DNA from: Synechococcus sp. M16CYN
GTDB taxonomy: Bacteria; Cyanobacteriota; Cyanobacteriia; PCC-6307; Cyanobiaceae
Assembly (NCBI RefSeq): GCF_040371545.1
Contig: NZ_AP029048.1
Coordinates: 620,001 to 684,000 of the forward strand
Direction of reading: 5' to 3'
DNA: 64,000 nt
The translations under genes were made by a program, and so were the position numbers. The notes under the pieces are model-generated. The model was not told the origin of the DNA. It did not search any database and worked only from the letters and a program-made list of their open reading frames with translations. Shown one piece after another: positions 49,586 to 58,793 of this stretch; within the stretch, counting starts at the first letter, position 1, and each line of letters opens with the position of its first letter.

Positions 49586-49873
49586 TTGCTCTTAAAGGTT
49601 CAAGGTGTATCGATGCTTCCGACACTGGGCCCGGGGGATCGTATTGTCGTCAAGCCTTTAGCAGTCGATGCATCTCTCCCATCCTGTGGTTCTATTGTGG
49701 TTGTTTGGCATCCCTGGAAATCAAATCTTCGTCTGATCAAACGTCTTCATAAGGTGGATAGAAATGGCATGATTCTTCTGGGTGATAACCTCTCGGCCAG
49801 TACAGACAGTAGACAATTGGGGGCTTTTTCGCCAAAGGCCGTGGTTGGCGTTGTAGTATCTAAAATCGGCTAG
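49586..49873 (+). CDS. sodX: Nickel-type superoxide dismutase maturation protease SodX
   Basis: S24/S26-type serine protease that cleaves the SodN propeptide to expose the nickel hook. The 95 residues carry the catalytic serine in GVSMLPTL (Ser9) and the lysine in RLIKRLH (Lys52), then the GDN motif near 72. There is no membrane anchor, unlike signal peptidase I. The start is a TTG at 49586, as no ATG is available before the essential serine motif. Directly downstream of sodN. Confidence 0.93.
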   Translation: MLLKVQGVSMLPTLGPGDRIVVKPLAVDASLPSCGSIVVVWHPWKSNLRLIKRLHKVDRNGMILLGDNLSASTDSRQLGAFSPKAVVGVVVSKIG

Positions 49874-49906
49874 AGGATACTTAAAATTCCAGATCTAATT
49901 TTTTGG

Positions 49907-50656
49907 TTAGAACGTTGGAGCCGAGGTCTTTTGAACCCAGAAAGCTCCGGTCGCTATTGATAGTCCACCAGCGCAACCCAGCAGCAGCGGCAACATACGT
50001 GAACTGCTTTTAAAGGTGATAAAAGAAAGCATACCGACAACAGTCGCCATCGCTACAATCGATCCCCCTAAGTAAGCCATCAAATAGGCAAGGGCACTTA
50101 AAGGAGGTAGGGCCAATGCAGGAATCATTGCCAGAAGATGACTGGCTCCGGCCAAACCATGTAGAAGACCCAGGCCAGAAGCGACATGATGATGGTGGTT
50201 GCTTTGATCGCGGATATGTAGATGAACATGATGGTGGGCTGCGTTGCTGTTGTGGTGATGGTGTTTATGGTTGTGCAGTTCAAGATTGAAAGCGTTACGA
50301 ACTGCTAGGCCACCACCAATTAGAAGTGCAACGCCAACTAAAAATTCAGCCCGCATTGACATTTCTTCAATGTGGACTAAGTCTTTAAAAGTGATTGCTA
50401 TTAAGGTGAGAGCCACAACGCCGACTGAATGACCAGCTCCCCAAGCCAAACCGGCCCGGAGTGCTGCCGCCGGCCGCCGCAATGAGAAAGGGGTCATTGC
50501 TACGAGGTGGTCTGCCCCACTCACAACATGTAGGGCACCGGCCGCAAAGCCCGCAAGAAGGCTAATCAGCAAGGGCTCGATGCAATGGATCGCAATTCTG
50601 TAAGGCTGAGTGACATCAAGCCTCAACCAGTTGTTTGAGAGCGGACTCGACGTCAT
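49907..50656 (-). CDS. NicO/UreH-type nickel permease with histidine-rich loop
   Basis: Probable nickel (or cobalt) transporter of the inner membrane. The 249 residues have about six hydrophobic segments. The first bears [15 protein letters not shown] and the fourth [15 protein letters not shown], the paired His/Asp metal motifs of the family. Between them lies a loop of about 30 residues containing some 16 histidines. The nearby sodN and sodX genes support a nickel role. The ATG overlaps the 3' end of trpC by 41 bases; a TTG at 50626 is an alternative start. Last gene of the trmH-lpdA-trpC run. Confidence 0.85.
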   Translation of the reverse strand: MTSSPLSNNWLRLDVTQPYRIAIHCIEPLLISLLAGFAAGALHVVSGADHLVAMTPFSLRRPAAALRAGLAWGAGHSVGVVALTLIAITFKDLVHIEEMSMRAEFLVGVALLIGGGLAVRNAFNLELHNHKHHHHNSNAAHHHVHLHIRDQSNHHHHVASGLGLLHGLAGASHLLAMIPALALPPLSALAYLMAYLGGSIVAMATVVGMLSFITFKSSSRMLPLLLGCAGGLSIATGAFWVQKTSAPTF

Positions 50657-51500
50657 TTTGAAGCATCAACGCTTCCCCTATCAGCACTGCCTTGACTCCA
50701 GCCACCCGCATACGATTCAGATCTGATCGGGTGAAGATTCCCGACTCACTTACGACTGTAGCATCCTTCTGAAACAAGCGATCACTAAATTGATTCACTA
50801 AATGTTCTGTAGTGGCTAAGTCTGTTTCGAAAGTAATGAGGTCTCGATTGTTGATACCAATCAACGAAAATCCACCTATTGTAAGGACCCGCTCCATTTC
50901 GATGGAGTTATGAACTTCTACCAGCACATCCAAGTCTAGGGACTGAGCTACTTTATTCAGATAGTAAAGATCCTGATCTGTGAGGATTGCAGCAATCAGA
51001 AGTACTGCATCTGCTCCAGCGGCTCGCGCCTGAAAAAGCTGATACGGACTCAAAACAAACTCTTTACATAACAAAGGAAGATCGACGGTCTGACGCACGC
51101 TAATTAATACATCAAACCCTCCTTGAAAAAAATTCTTATCGGTGAGTACCGATAAACAGGTTGCACCTCCAGCAGCGTAAGCTGTCGCAATGGTAACAGG
51201 GTTAAAGTGTTCACGTATCACTCCTTTGCTGGGACTGGCTTTCTTTAACTCAGCTATTACCGCCGGCCTTATCCCAGCAGAATGGAGTGCCGTTGTGAAA
51301 TTTCGTGTGGGCGGCAGTTCCTTGATCTGCTGCTTAAGTCTGTCTAGCGGTATTTTTTGACGGGCAACTGCTATCTCGTAATCTTTTTGCCACACAATTT
51401 TTTCAAGAATATTACGCGGCTCCTCTTCATCATGTGGAATAGCGTACTCAAGATGAGCCACTTGAATCTTGGGATTAGGAGGACGACGACGGATCTTCAT
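50616..51500 (-). CDS. trpC: Indole-3-glycerol-phosphate synthase
   Basis: Closes the indole ring in tryptophan synthesis. The 294-residue TIM-barrel protein has the N-terminal extension usual in cyanobacteria and the active-site segments: [52 protein letters not shown] and SESGI. It lies between lpdA and the nickel permease on the minus strand, 45 bases after lpdA. No other trp genes are in the window. Confidence 0.95.
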   Translation of the reverse strand: MKIRRRPPNPKIQVAHLEYAIPHDEEEPRNILEKIVWQKDYEIAVARQKIPLDRLKQQIKELPPTRNFTTALHSAGIRPAVIAELKKASPSKGVIREHFNPVTIATAYAAGGATCLSVLTDKNFFQGGFDVLISVRQTVDLPLLCKEFVLSPYQLFQARAAGADAVLLIAAILTDQDLYYLNKVAQSLDLDVLVEVHNSIEMERVLTIGGFSLIGINNRDLITFETDLATTEHLVNQFSDRLFQKDATVVSESGIFTRSDLNRMRVAGVKAVLIGEALMLQNDVESALKQLVEA

Positions 51501-51545
51501 AACAACAAGACGAAATGAAATAATGGGCGGTATATGAAACCTGGT

Positions 51546-52988
51546 TTAAGTCACGAGTTGAGAAGCAGCTTGCTTGTAAGCGACCTCTACCACTTCACTG
51601 AGGGTAGGATGGGTATGGACCTCTGTAGAGAGCTGGCGCACACTCTGGCGTCGTGCCACCGCGTTAGCCACCTCCTGGATCAAATCTGCAGCATGCAAGC
51701 CATAGATATGAGCTCCAAGAACCTCCCCGTTGTTTTTATTAAATAGCAGTTTCATAAGCCCTTCACTTTCGAGTTCTGCCAAAGCCTTCGAATTGGCCTT
51801 GAAGTAGCTGCGCACAGACCCCAATGGAAAGCCTGCCTTGTCTGCAAGTGCCTTGGCGCTAACTTCAGTCAAGCCAACGGAACTGATCTCAGGATGGGTG
51901 AATGTGGCCGCGGGAATACTGCGGTAATCAATTTTTCGGGAATGGCCAAGAATGTTGTCGACAGCAACGATGCCCTGGGCTGCAGCGGCATGGGCAAGCA
52001 TCAGCTTGCCAGTGACATCGCCGACAGCCCAAAGGTGAGGCACGGGTTGATCATTAACCAACACACGCATCGAATCATCGACCGGTATGAATCCACGATT
52101 GGTGGTTTCGATCTTCAGGGATTCAAGATTAAGCGCCTTGCTAGTAGGCACACGACCGGTCGCTACCAAAACCGCATCCACTTCCAAGATATCCACAGAA
52201 GATTTATGGCTGTCGGCTAGTTCAATTTGTACTGGACAACCGGGAATGACTTTGCGAGCTAAAACTCCGTGTCGCGCGTCGATATCACGCCCATCCAGCA
52301 GACTCCGACTAGCGATTTTGACGATATCGGGATCAAACGTTGGCATCATACGGTCGAGTGCCTCAATCATTGTGACTTCACAACCAAGGGCTGTGTATAC
52401 ATCGGCAAATTCCAAACCGATGTAACCGCTGCCGACGATGGCAATCCAGCGTGGAAGCCATTCCAAGTTGATGGCTTCATCACTGGTAAACACCGTGCGG
52501 CCATCGGTTTTGATCCCAGAAGGGACAAGAGGATCCGAACCCGTAGCCAGGATCACATCTCTAGCTGTTAAAACGCGGTCTACACCATTGGATTCACGTA
52601 AGTTAACTCTTTGAGAACCTTCGAGGCGACCGTGCCCCTGAATAATGGTAACGCCGGCACGTTCAAGCGATTTCGTGAGATTAGTGCGTATGGCCTTGAC
52701 CAGCTGATTGGCATGGTCAGCAATCTTTTGCCGCTCAAAGCGCACAGGAGCAGCGTGGATACCGAAGCTCAAAAGGTGCTTATCGTTTGCGAGTTCACGC
52801 ACCTTGCCACTAGCAGCCAATAGTGCCTTTGAGGGAACGCAACCGCGGTTAACACAGGTGCCGCCCATATCGCGAGATTCAATAATAGCTGTTTTCAAGT
52901 CATGATCTGCAGCGTGCTTGGCGGCATCAAAGCCTCCATAACCGGCACCAATTACGACGACGTCAAAGTCGAAGCCAGTGTCGTTCAT
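51546..52988 (-). CDS. lpdA: Dihydrolipoyl dehydrogenase (E3)
   Basis: FAD enzyme that reoxidises lipoamide in the pyruvate dehydrogenase and glycine cleavage complexes. The 480 residues have the FAD site VVIGAGYGGFDAA, the redox disulfide GGTCVNRGCVPSK, the NAD site IVGSGYIGLEFADVY, the ATGRVP motif, and the C-terminal catalytic His in HPTLSEV. Its ATG overlaps the trmH-like gene's stop as ATGA, so the two are translationally coupled. Confidence 0.95.
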   Translation of the reverse strand: MNDTGFDFDVVVIGAGYGGFDAAKHAADHDLKTAIIESRDMGGTCVNRGCVPSKALLAASGKVRELANDKHLLSFGIHAAPVRFERQKIADHANQLVKAIRTNLTKSLERAGVTIIQGHGRLEGSQRVNLRESNGVDRVLTARDVILATGSDPLVPSGIKTDGRTVFTSDEAINLEWLPRWIAIVGSGYIGLEFADVYTALGCEVTMIEALDRMMPTFDPDIVKIASRSLLDGRDIDARHGVLARKVIPGCPVQIELADSHKSSVDILEVDAVLVATGRVPTSKALNLESLKIETTNRGFIPVDDSMRVLVNDQPVPHLWAVGDVTGKLMLAHAAAAQGIVAVDNILGHSRKIDYRSIPAATFTHPEISSVGLTEVSAKALADKAGFPLGSVRSYFKANSKALAELESEGLMKLLFNKNNGEVLGAHIYGLHAADLIQEVANAVARRQSVRQLSTEVHTHPTLSEVVEVAYKQAASQLVT

Positions 52989-53833
52989 CCGAACCGCTGC
53001 GATATGGCGGTCATTGTCGCTCTTCGTCGCTCCATAAGAAGTGGAACTGCTGCAGCTGCCACATTTAGCGACTTAACCCGTGGACTGTGCGGAAGAGTGA
53101 CAGCGTGGGTACAACAGGCCCGCAAACACGGATGCAGACCAGCTCCCTCTGTACCAAGAACCAAAGACGTTGGCCTTGTCCAATCTAGCTCCCAATAAGG
53201 AATGAGCTTCATTAAGCTATTGGCATCGGGTACGAGAGTTGCCACCACTTGCACCCCCTGAGAAGCTTGCTCTTTCAAAGCTTGTTCGAGTTGTTGAATT
53301 GCTTGACTTTCATCTGGTCCGAAACGCTGGTGGGGCAATCGCAGTAACGCTCCTGCTGATGCTCTAATGGCCTTTGGCGCTAATGGATCAACACCAGATC
53401 CCATCCAAACAACCTGAATCTCAGCAGCTAGGGCAGTGCGCAACAGCGTGCCAAGGTTGCCTGGATCCTGAATACGGTCTAGCACCAACTGAAAATCACA
53501 AGTAGATGGTGGCTCTGGCAGCATTGTCAACGGACACGAGCAAGCCACGCCATCAGGGTTGGTAGTTGTCAATGTCGTTCGCAGTACCTCGTTGGTCACT
53601 AAGCGCCAAGTGACTGTTGCATCAAACTTTTTGATCAGATACTCATGACGATCCAACCAAGCTTCCGTCGCAATCAATTCGGTTGGACACCCCCCAACAG
53701 CAAGCAGTTCTTGGACTAGATGTGTTCCTTCGAGAAGTATGAGTCTGGCTTTTTTACGACCAGACCGTGTTGACAATGCTCTAAGTCGCTTGATTAGAGG
53801 ATTTCGACGACTGCTGATAGGTGGTTCCAACAA
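52985..53833 (-). CDS. TrmH/SpoU family rRNA or tRNA 2'-O-methyltransferase
   Basis: SAM-dependent RNA methyltransferase with the trefoil-knot SPOUT fold; the target nucleotide cannot be predicted here. The 282 residues have an N-terminal substrate-binding domain (SSRRNPLIKRLRALSTR) and the knot motifs DRIQDPGNLGTLLRTA, LVLGTEGAGL and SLNVAAAAVPLLMERRR. Coupled to lpdA by a 4-base overlap; 20 bases after the small 82-aa gene. Confidence 0.9.
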   Translation of the reverse strand: MLEPPISSRRNPLIKRLRALSTRSGRKKARLILLEGTHLVQELLAVGGCPTELIATEAWLDRHEYLIKKFDATVTWRLVTNEVLRTTLTTTNPDGVACSCPLTMLPEPPSTCDFQLVLDRIQDPGNLGTLLRTALAAEIQVVWMGSGVDPLAPKAIRASAGALLRLPHQRFGPDESQAIQQLEQALKEQASQGVQVVATLVPDANSLMKLIPYWELDWTRPTSLVLGTEGAGLHPCLRACCTHAVTLPHSPRVKSLNVAAAAVPLLMERRRATMTAISQRFG

Positions 53834-53853
53834 GATTCGCGGCAGGCCTCCAT

Positions 53854-54102
53854 TTAGAAAAAGCTGTGCTTCCGCACTCTTAGACCATCGTGAACACTCA
53901 AATCTTGCCCTTCGAGTTCGAGACCATTAATCGATGCCACTTCACCCTTAAGGCCCTCTGCCGACAAATGCTCGATCAACTTTTTAATCACTTGATCTTC
54001 CACCGTTGTCCGATCGATAGAATCTGGTGTTAAACGCTCTAAAAACCTACCGACTTTCGCCGCCACAACTTCCGAAGTATTTGAAATCTTCAGGACAATC
54101 AT
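53854..54102 (-). CDS. Small conserved-looking protein, 82 aa
   Basis: Soluble 82-residue protein of unknown function. I use the ATG at 54102 (MIVLKISNTSEVVAAKVGRF), since the longer frame from 54165 runs into the tRNA-Leu gene. The sequence is protein-like throughout (SIDRTTVEDQVIKKLIEHLS) and looks like the small proteins annotated as hypothetical in Synechococcus. It sits between tRNA-Leu(CAG) and the SpoU methyltransferase gene, with which it is probably cotranscribed. Confidence 0.68.
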   Translation of the reverse strand: MIVLKISNTSEVVAAKVGRFLERLTPDSIDRTTVEDQVIKKLIEHLSAEGLKGEVASINGLELEGQDLSVHDGLRVRKHSFF

Positions 54103-54124
54103 TGTTGAGGAACGTTGGATTTGA

Positions 54125-54208
54125 TGCGGATGGGGAGATTTGAACTCCCACGATGTCGCCATCACTAGTACCTGAAACTAGCGCGTCTACCAATTCCGCC
54201 ACATCCGC
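54125..54208 (-). tRNA. tRNA-Leu (anticodon CAG)
   Basis: 84-nt class II tRNA with a long variable arm: acceptor GCGGATG/CATCCGC with discriminator A at 54125, D-arm GCGGAATTGGTAGACGC, anticodon stem CTAGT/ACTAG with loop TTCAGGT (anticodon CAG, codon CUG), and T-arm with GTTCAAATC. No encoded CCA. Confidence 0.95.
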
Positions 54209-54358
54209 TGGTATTTGTCATTTTAGGTACCATAGGGCATCACTCTTATTTCTTAAGCCACTTGCTATGAGGCCAAATCATCCAGTTTGGCCGCCGGCCG
54301 TCTAGACGGTCTCATGCGCGATTGCGAATATGCCGAAGCTATGTAGATTTTAAAGGGA

Positions 54359-55660
54359 ATGGTAGTGGGTGTAACTGCGTCTCAAAAAAATCTCACCCAA
54401 TATCTCAGCGTCACGGGCGGGCATTCTCTTCATGGAACCCTAAAAGTCAGTGGCGCAAAAAACTCGACACTCGTCTTAATGACAGCCAGTCTTCTCACCA
54501 ATGAGACTATCGAGTTAACCAATGTTCCCGACCTGACCGACATTCATAGCATGGGCAAGATCCTTGGATCCCTCGGAGTGGTGGTAGAGCGAAGTATGAA
54601 TCGCATGCGCCTAACAGCGTCAGACCTAACAAATGCTGAACCTCCTTATGAGCTCGTCAATAGCCTGCGCGCAAGCTTTTTTAGCATTGGCTCGCTTTTG
54701 GGTCGTTTGGGTCACGCCAGAATGCCACTACCAGGGGGATGCCGAATCGGAGCGCGACCCGTTGCCGAACATATCCGTGGCTTGAAAGCACTCGGCGCGG
54801 TAGTGACAGTGCAACATGGCGTTGTCGCTGCCTCAGGAACAGGGTCCAATCAAAGACTTAAAGGAGCGCCAATAATTTTGGATTGCCCAAGTGTTGGGGC
54901 AACAGAAACGATCTTGATGGCCGCAGTTCTAGCAAAAGGTACTACTACGATTGAAAACGCTGCTCAAGAACCAGAGGTGCAAGACCTAGCTAATTTGCTC
55001 AACGTGATGGGAGCACGCATAAGTGGGGCAGGCAGGTCCGTCATCAGCATTGAAGGCGTTGAATCTCTCCATGGCTGTCTTGATTATCCAGTCATACCTG
55101 ATCGCATCGAAGCGGGGACTTTTCTTATGGCCGCCGCTGTGACACGCTCCAGCATGCGTGTAGAACCGGTGATCCCCGAGCATATCAACGCTGTGCTTCA
55201 AAAACTACGCGATTGCGGTTGCCTCCTTAAGATCAGCGGCACCAGCGTCGATATCACCCCTGGTGATCTCATCGCCACAGACATCACAACTCAGCCTTTC
55301 CCTGGCTTTCCCACTGACCTTCAGGCTCCATTCATGGCTGTGATGTCGACGGCGAAAGGCACTAGTGTGATTAGTGAAAGAATTTATGAAAATCGCCTAC
55401 AGCATGTCGCTGAATTGCAGCGTATGGGCGCTAATATACGCGTGGAGGGTGGTACTGCCATAGTTGAGGGAGTTCCAATCCTCAGCGCTGCTCCTGTAGT
55501 CAGCAGTGATCTTCGTGCGGCAGCAGCTATGATCTTGGCGGGACTGTCGGCACGCGGAACCACCCAGATTTCTGGTCTTTCACATCTTGATCGTGGTTAT
55601 GACAACATCGAATCGAAGCTGCGTGGCGTTGGTGCCGACGTGGAGCGTGACGGCTTCTAA
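54359..55660 (+). CDS. murA: UDP-N-acetylglucosamine 1-carboxyvinyltransferase
   Basis: First committed step of peptidoglycan synthesis, transferring enolpyruvate from PEP. The 433 residues contain SGAKNSTLVLM near the N-terminus (Lys34, Asn35), the catalytic cysteine as Cys128 in PGGCRIGARP, and the C-terminal RIYENRLQHVAEL and DLRAAAAMILAGL segments. Length is typical. Upstream it is divergent from tRNA-Leu(CAG); downstream lies tRNA-Leu(CAA). Confidence 0.96.
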   Translation: MVVGVTASQKNLTQYLSVTGGHSLHGTLKVSGAKNSTLVLMTASLLTNETIELTNVPDLTDIHSMGKILGSLGVVVERSMNRMRLTASDLTNAEPPYELVNSLRASFFSIGSLLGRLGHARMPLPGGCRIGARPVAEHIRGLKALGAVVTVQHGVVAASGTGSNQRLKGAPIILDCPSVGATETILMAAVLAKGTTTIENAAQEPEVQDLANLLNVMGARISGAGRSVISIEGVESLHGCLDYPVIPDRIEAGTFLMAAAVTRSSMRVEPVIPEHINAVLQKLRDCGCLLKISGTSVDITPGDLIATDITTQPFPGFPTDLQAPFMAVMSTAKGTSVISERIYENRLQHVAELQRMGANIRVEGGTAIVEGVPILSAAPVVSSDLRAAAAMILAGLSARGTTQISGLSHLDRGYDNIESKLRGVGADVERDGF

Positions 55661-55717
55661 AATCAGAAGCTAAAAGGTTTTCTGCAACGGGCGCATTGGT
55701 CCATACAATCAAAACGC

Positions 55718-55799
55718 GGGAGCATGGCGGAATTGGTAGACGCAGTGCACTCAAAATGCACCGGCCTCGGCCGTCTCGGTTCAAATCCGAGTGTTCCCA
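55718..55799 (+). tRNA. tRNA-Leu (anticodon CAA)
   Basis: 82-nt class II tRNA: acceptor GGGAGCA/TGTTCCC with discriminator A at 55799, D-arm GCGGAATTGGTAGACGC, anticodon stem GTGCA/TGCAC with loop CTCAAAA (anticodon CAA, codon UUG), variable arm CGGCCTCGGCCG, and T-arm CTCGGTTCAAATCCGAG. The argD start codon lies only 8 bases past its 3' end, so the two are probably on one transcript. Confidence 0.95.
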
Positions 55800-55807
55800 C
55801 TGCAGTT

Positions 55808-56992
55808 ATGGGGACTTACAGTCGCTACCCGCTCACACTGGTGCGGGGTCGTGGATGTTGGGTACGCGATCAACAGGGACGTCGATACCTTGATGCCGTT
55901 GCAGGTATTGCCGCCTGTACCTTGGGGCATAGCGACCGAGCTATGCGGCGCGCGCTCAAGGATCAGCTTCAGCGGCTACAGCACGTGTCCAACCTCTATC
56001 AAATTCCTGAGCAAGAGCAGCTCGCACGCTGGTTGGTAGACAACAGTTGCGCTGATAGCGCATTTTTCTGTAACTCAGGTGCTGAAGCGAATGAAGCAGC
56101 GATTAAGCTGGCCCGTAAGCATGGACACCAACGGCGCGGAATTGAACGACCCATTATTTTGACGGCTAACGCTAGTTTTCATGGCCGAACGTTAGCAGCC
56201 GTTAGCGCCACAAATCAGCCCAGATATCACAAGGGTTTTGAACCCATGGTCGATGGCTTTAAGAGCTTCATTTATAACGATCTCTCTAGCTTTGAAAACC
56301 TTCTGAGAAGTTTAGAGGTTCATGGCCCACGGGTCTCAGCTGTTTTGATCGAACCTCTACAAGGCGAGGGTGGTGTTAACCCAGGCGATCCCGCTTTCTT
56401 TCATGCGATTCGGCATCATTGCAGTGAGAAAGGAATCTTGCTAATCTTCGACGAGGTCCAGGTGGGAGTGGGTCGCAGTGGTTTTCTTTGGGGTTACGAA
56501 CAGCTAGGTGTAGCTCCTGACGTGATGACTCTAGCCAAAGGCCTTGGAGGTGGGCACGCTATCGGTGCAATGCTGGTTCAAAAGGAGGCAGATCTATTTG
56601 AGCCCGGTGATCACGCCAGCACATTCGGCGGTAATCCCTTTGCTTGTAGGGCTGGTCTTACGGTGGTCCAAGAATTAAAACGTCGCGATGTGTTATGCAA
56701 TGTCCGCAAACGCGGTGAACAGTTACGACGAGGCCTTGATAGCCTGATCGAGCGTTTCCCCAATATCTTGTGGCAGGCGAGGGGTTGGGGCCTTCTTCAA
56801 GGCGTCGTAATTCGAGATGATTGTAACCTTGGTGCTGCTGCTGTTGTAAATGCAGCATTAAATCAACGGTTGCTTTTGGTCCCTGCTGGTGCGAAAGTGG
56901 TGAGAATAGTTCCCCCGCTTGTGATTCGACGTCGAGAAGTCACCGAACTGCTTATTCGATTGGAACGTGCGCTGCAACTAATCCAAGTGTGA
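55808..56992 (+). CDS. argD: Acetylornithine aminotransferase
   Basis: PLP enzyme of arginine synthesis. The frame is open back into the tRNA, but the ATG at 55808 (MGTYSRYPLTLVRGRG) is the sensible start, giving 394 aa. Signatures: CNSGAEANEAAIKLAR near 88-103, LIEPLQGEGGV, IFDEVQVGVGRSG, and the PLP lysine in TLAKGLGGG (Lys244). The stop overlaps the GTG start of folC by 4 bases (GTGA), so the two are coupled. Confidence 0.95.
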   Translation: MGTYSRYPLTLVRGRGCWVRDQQGRRYLDAVAGIAACTLGHSDRAMRRALKDQLQRLQHVSNLYQIPEQEQLARWLVDNSCADSAFFCNSGAEANEAAIKLARKHGHQRRGIERPIILTANASFHGRTLAAVSATNQPRYHKGFEPMVDGFKSFIYNDLSSFENLLRSLEVHGPRVSAVLIEPLQGEGGVNPGDPAFFHAIRHHCSEKGILLIFDEVQVGVGRSGFLWGYEQLGVAPDVMTLAKGLGGGHAIGAMLVQKEADLFEPGDHASTFGGNPFACRAGLTVVQELKRRDVLCNVRKRGEQLRRGLDSLIERFPNILWQARGWGLLQGVVIRDDCNLGAAAVVNAALNQRLLLVPAGAKVVRIVPPLVIRRREVTELLIRLERALQLIQV

Positions 56993-58233
56993 ATCGAGCC
57001 CAGAGTGATGAACTAGAACGTTTCCTGCCCCAGTTTGAACAATGGGGCACCGATCTGTCCCTTGATCGGATGCATCACGCTCTTATCGACCTGGCGTATC
57101 CCTGCGGTAATGTCCCTGCTGTACAGGTAGTAGGGACTAACGGAAAAGGATCGATCGCTTGCATGATCCACAGTGGTTTAACTACAGCGGGTGTTTGCTC
57201 TGGCCTCACTACTTCTCCTCATTTGGTGAGTTGGTGCGAACGCATTTGCGTCAATCAGCAAGCGATCACGATGGAGCAACTGTTGCATCGCCTGGAAAGG
57301 CTGCAACCTCTGGCAGAAAAACACAACCTTACGCCTTTTGAACGGTTAATTGCCGTAGCTTTGATGCACTTTGATGCCAGCAACGTGGACTGGCTAGTAC
57401 TAGAGGCAGGACTTGGTGGCCGTTTAGACGCCACTACGGCTCACGGCAAACGACCGTTAATTGCTGTAGGGGCAATTGGTATCGATCATCGCGAACACCT
57501 CGGGGATACGATCACAGCGATTAGCCAAGAAAAAGCTGCCGCTATCAGCCCTGGTGCTCATGTGATCAGTGCCGCTCAAGCAGATAATGTATGCACTGTT
57601 TTAGAGCAGCGTGCTCGAGAGGTTGGGGCAACCATTGAATGGGTTGAGCCACTCCCAAAGGATTGGAATCTTGGACTTCCTGGCGACTTGCAACGCTACA
57701 ACGGAGCTGTGGCTTGTAGCGCTCTGCGACACATGCGAAAGTTGGGCACCAACATCCCCGAATTGTCCATTTGCCAAGGTTTGGCTCATGCTCACTGGCC
57801 CGGCCGACTTCAGACTGTGCTCTGGCAGGGACGACCTGTCCTCCTAGACGGGGCCCATAATCCTTCCGCAGCCACCCAACTAGCCCATGAGCGACGGAGA
57901 TGGTGCAATAACAACCAATCTCAGATTTGGATCTTGGGAATCCAATCGCATAAACAGGCACCCGAGATGCTTCACCTACTGCTTGAACCTACAGATTTCG
58001 CTTGGATTGTTCCTGTACCAGGACATCGAAGTTGGACCGTGGACAACTTGATTGAAGCCTGTCCAAATTATGCTCATCAGCTGGCTAGCTCTGGGGGAGT
58101 CTTTGATGTACTCAATGCCCTTTCAAGAGCTCTTGAGGTATGGCCCAATCCACCACCACTTGTCGCCGGATCACTATATCTTCTCGGAGAAATAATAAAC
58201 CAGCAGATAATTAAGCAGGATAGGATTAACTGA
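56989..58233 (+). CDS. folC: Bifunctional dihydrofolate synthase / folylpolyglutamate synthase
   Basis: Mur-ligase-like enzyme that adds glutamate to dihydropteroate and folates. The 414 residues have the P-loop GTNGKGS at 49-55, LTTSPHLVSWCERI, LEAGLGGRLDATT, and the C-terminal LLDGAHNPSA. Start is a GTG overlapping the argD stop. The pentapeptide-repeat gene follows after 4 bases. Confidence 0.94.
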   Translation: MNRAQSDELERFLPQFEQWGTDLSLDRMHHALIDLAYPCGNVPAVQVVGTNGKGSIACMIHSGLTTAGVCSGLTTSPHLVSWCERICVNQQAITMEQLLHRLERLQPLAEKHNLTPFERLIAVALMHFDASNVDWLVLEAGLGGRLDATTAHGKRPLIAVGAIGIDHREHLGDTITAISQEKAAAISPGAHVISAAQADNVCTVLEQRAREVGATIEWVEPLPKDWNLGLPGDLQRYNGAVACSALRHMRKLGTNIPELSICQGLAHAHWPGRLQTVLWQGRPVLLDGAHNPSAATQLAHERRRWCNNNQSQIWILGIQSHKQAPEMLHLLLEPTDFAWIVPVPGHRSWTVDNLIEACPNYAHQLASSGGVFDVLNALSRALEVWPNPPPLVAGSLYLLGEIINQQIIKQDRIN

Positions 58234-58237
58234 ATTT

Positions 58238-58786
58238 ATGGATACCGCCGCCATACGCCATTCATTCCTGCGATCCATGATGGTGTTATCACTAGCATTG
58301 CATTTATGGATCTTGCCAACTTCAGCTTTCGCGCTCGATACCTCCGCTGGCTTCGGATTGCAGGATCGCGCTCTTTTTCAGGAGAAAGTCGACTATACTC
58401 TCACTAATCAGAGTAACAGAGATTTTCGCGGACAAAACTTGGCTAATACTTCTTTTGCCGGAGTTATCGGTCGTGGTGCTGATTTCCGTGACGCCAACCT
58501 TCACGGAGCAATTTTTACGCAAGGCGCTTTTACCGAAGCAGATTTCCGCGGCGCTGATCTTTCCGATGCACTTATGGATCGTGCTGATTTCGTCGCGGCT
58601 GACCTACGCAACGCGATTCTCTCTGGAGTTATTGCATCAGGCAGCAGCTTTAGCAGGGCAAAAATAGAGGGAGCTGATTTTAGTGACGCGTTACTTGACG
58701 CTGATGATCAGCGTCGTTTCTGTCGCGATGCTGATGGTATAAATCCAATAACCAACGTACCGACCTTTGATAGCCTTAGCTGTTGA
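58238..58786 (+). CDS. Exported pentapeptide-repeat protein
   Basis: 182-residue protein with a signal peptide (about 1-33, ending TSAFA), then a short linker and about 80 residues of pentapeptide repeats of the A(D/N)LXX/FXX type (GADFRDANLHGAIF, EADFRGADLSDALM, ADFVAADLRNAIL). A C-terminal tail has a cysteine pair (CRDADG...SLSC), as in lumenal pentapeptide proteins of thylakoids. It is probably located in the thylakoid lumen or periplasm. Role unknown. Last gene of the argD-folC run. Confidence 0.87.
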   Translation: MDTAAIRHSFLRSMMVLSLALHLWILPTSAFALDTSAGFGLQDRALFQEKVDYTLTNQSNRDFRGQNLANTSFAGVIGRGADFRDANLHGAIFTQGAFTEADFRGADLSDALMDRADFVAADLRNAILSGVIASGSSFSRAKIEGADFSDALLDADDQRRFCRDADGINPITNVPTFDSLSC

Positions 58787-58793
58787 TACTAAT

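Noticed and set aside
55724-55807. argD start inside tRNA-Leu
   Set aside because: The first 28 residues are a translation of the tRNA gene; homology to ArgD begins at the ATG at 55808.
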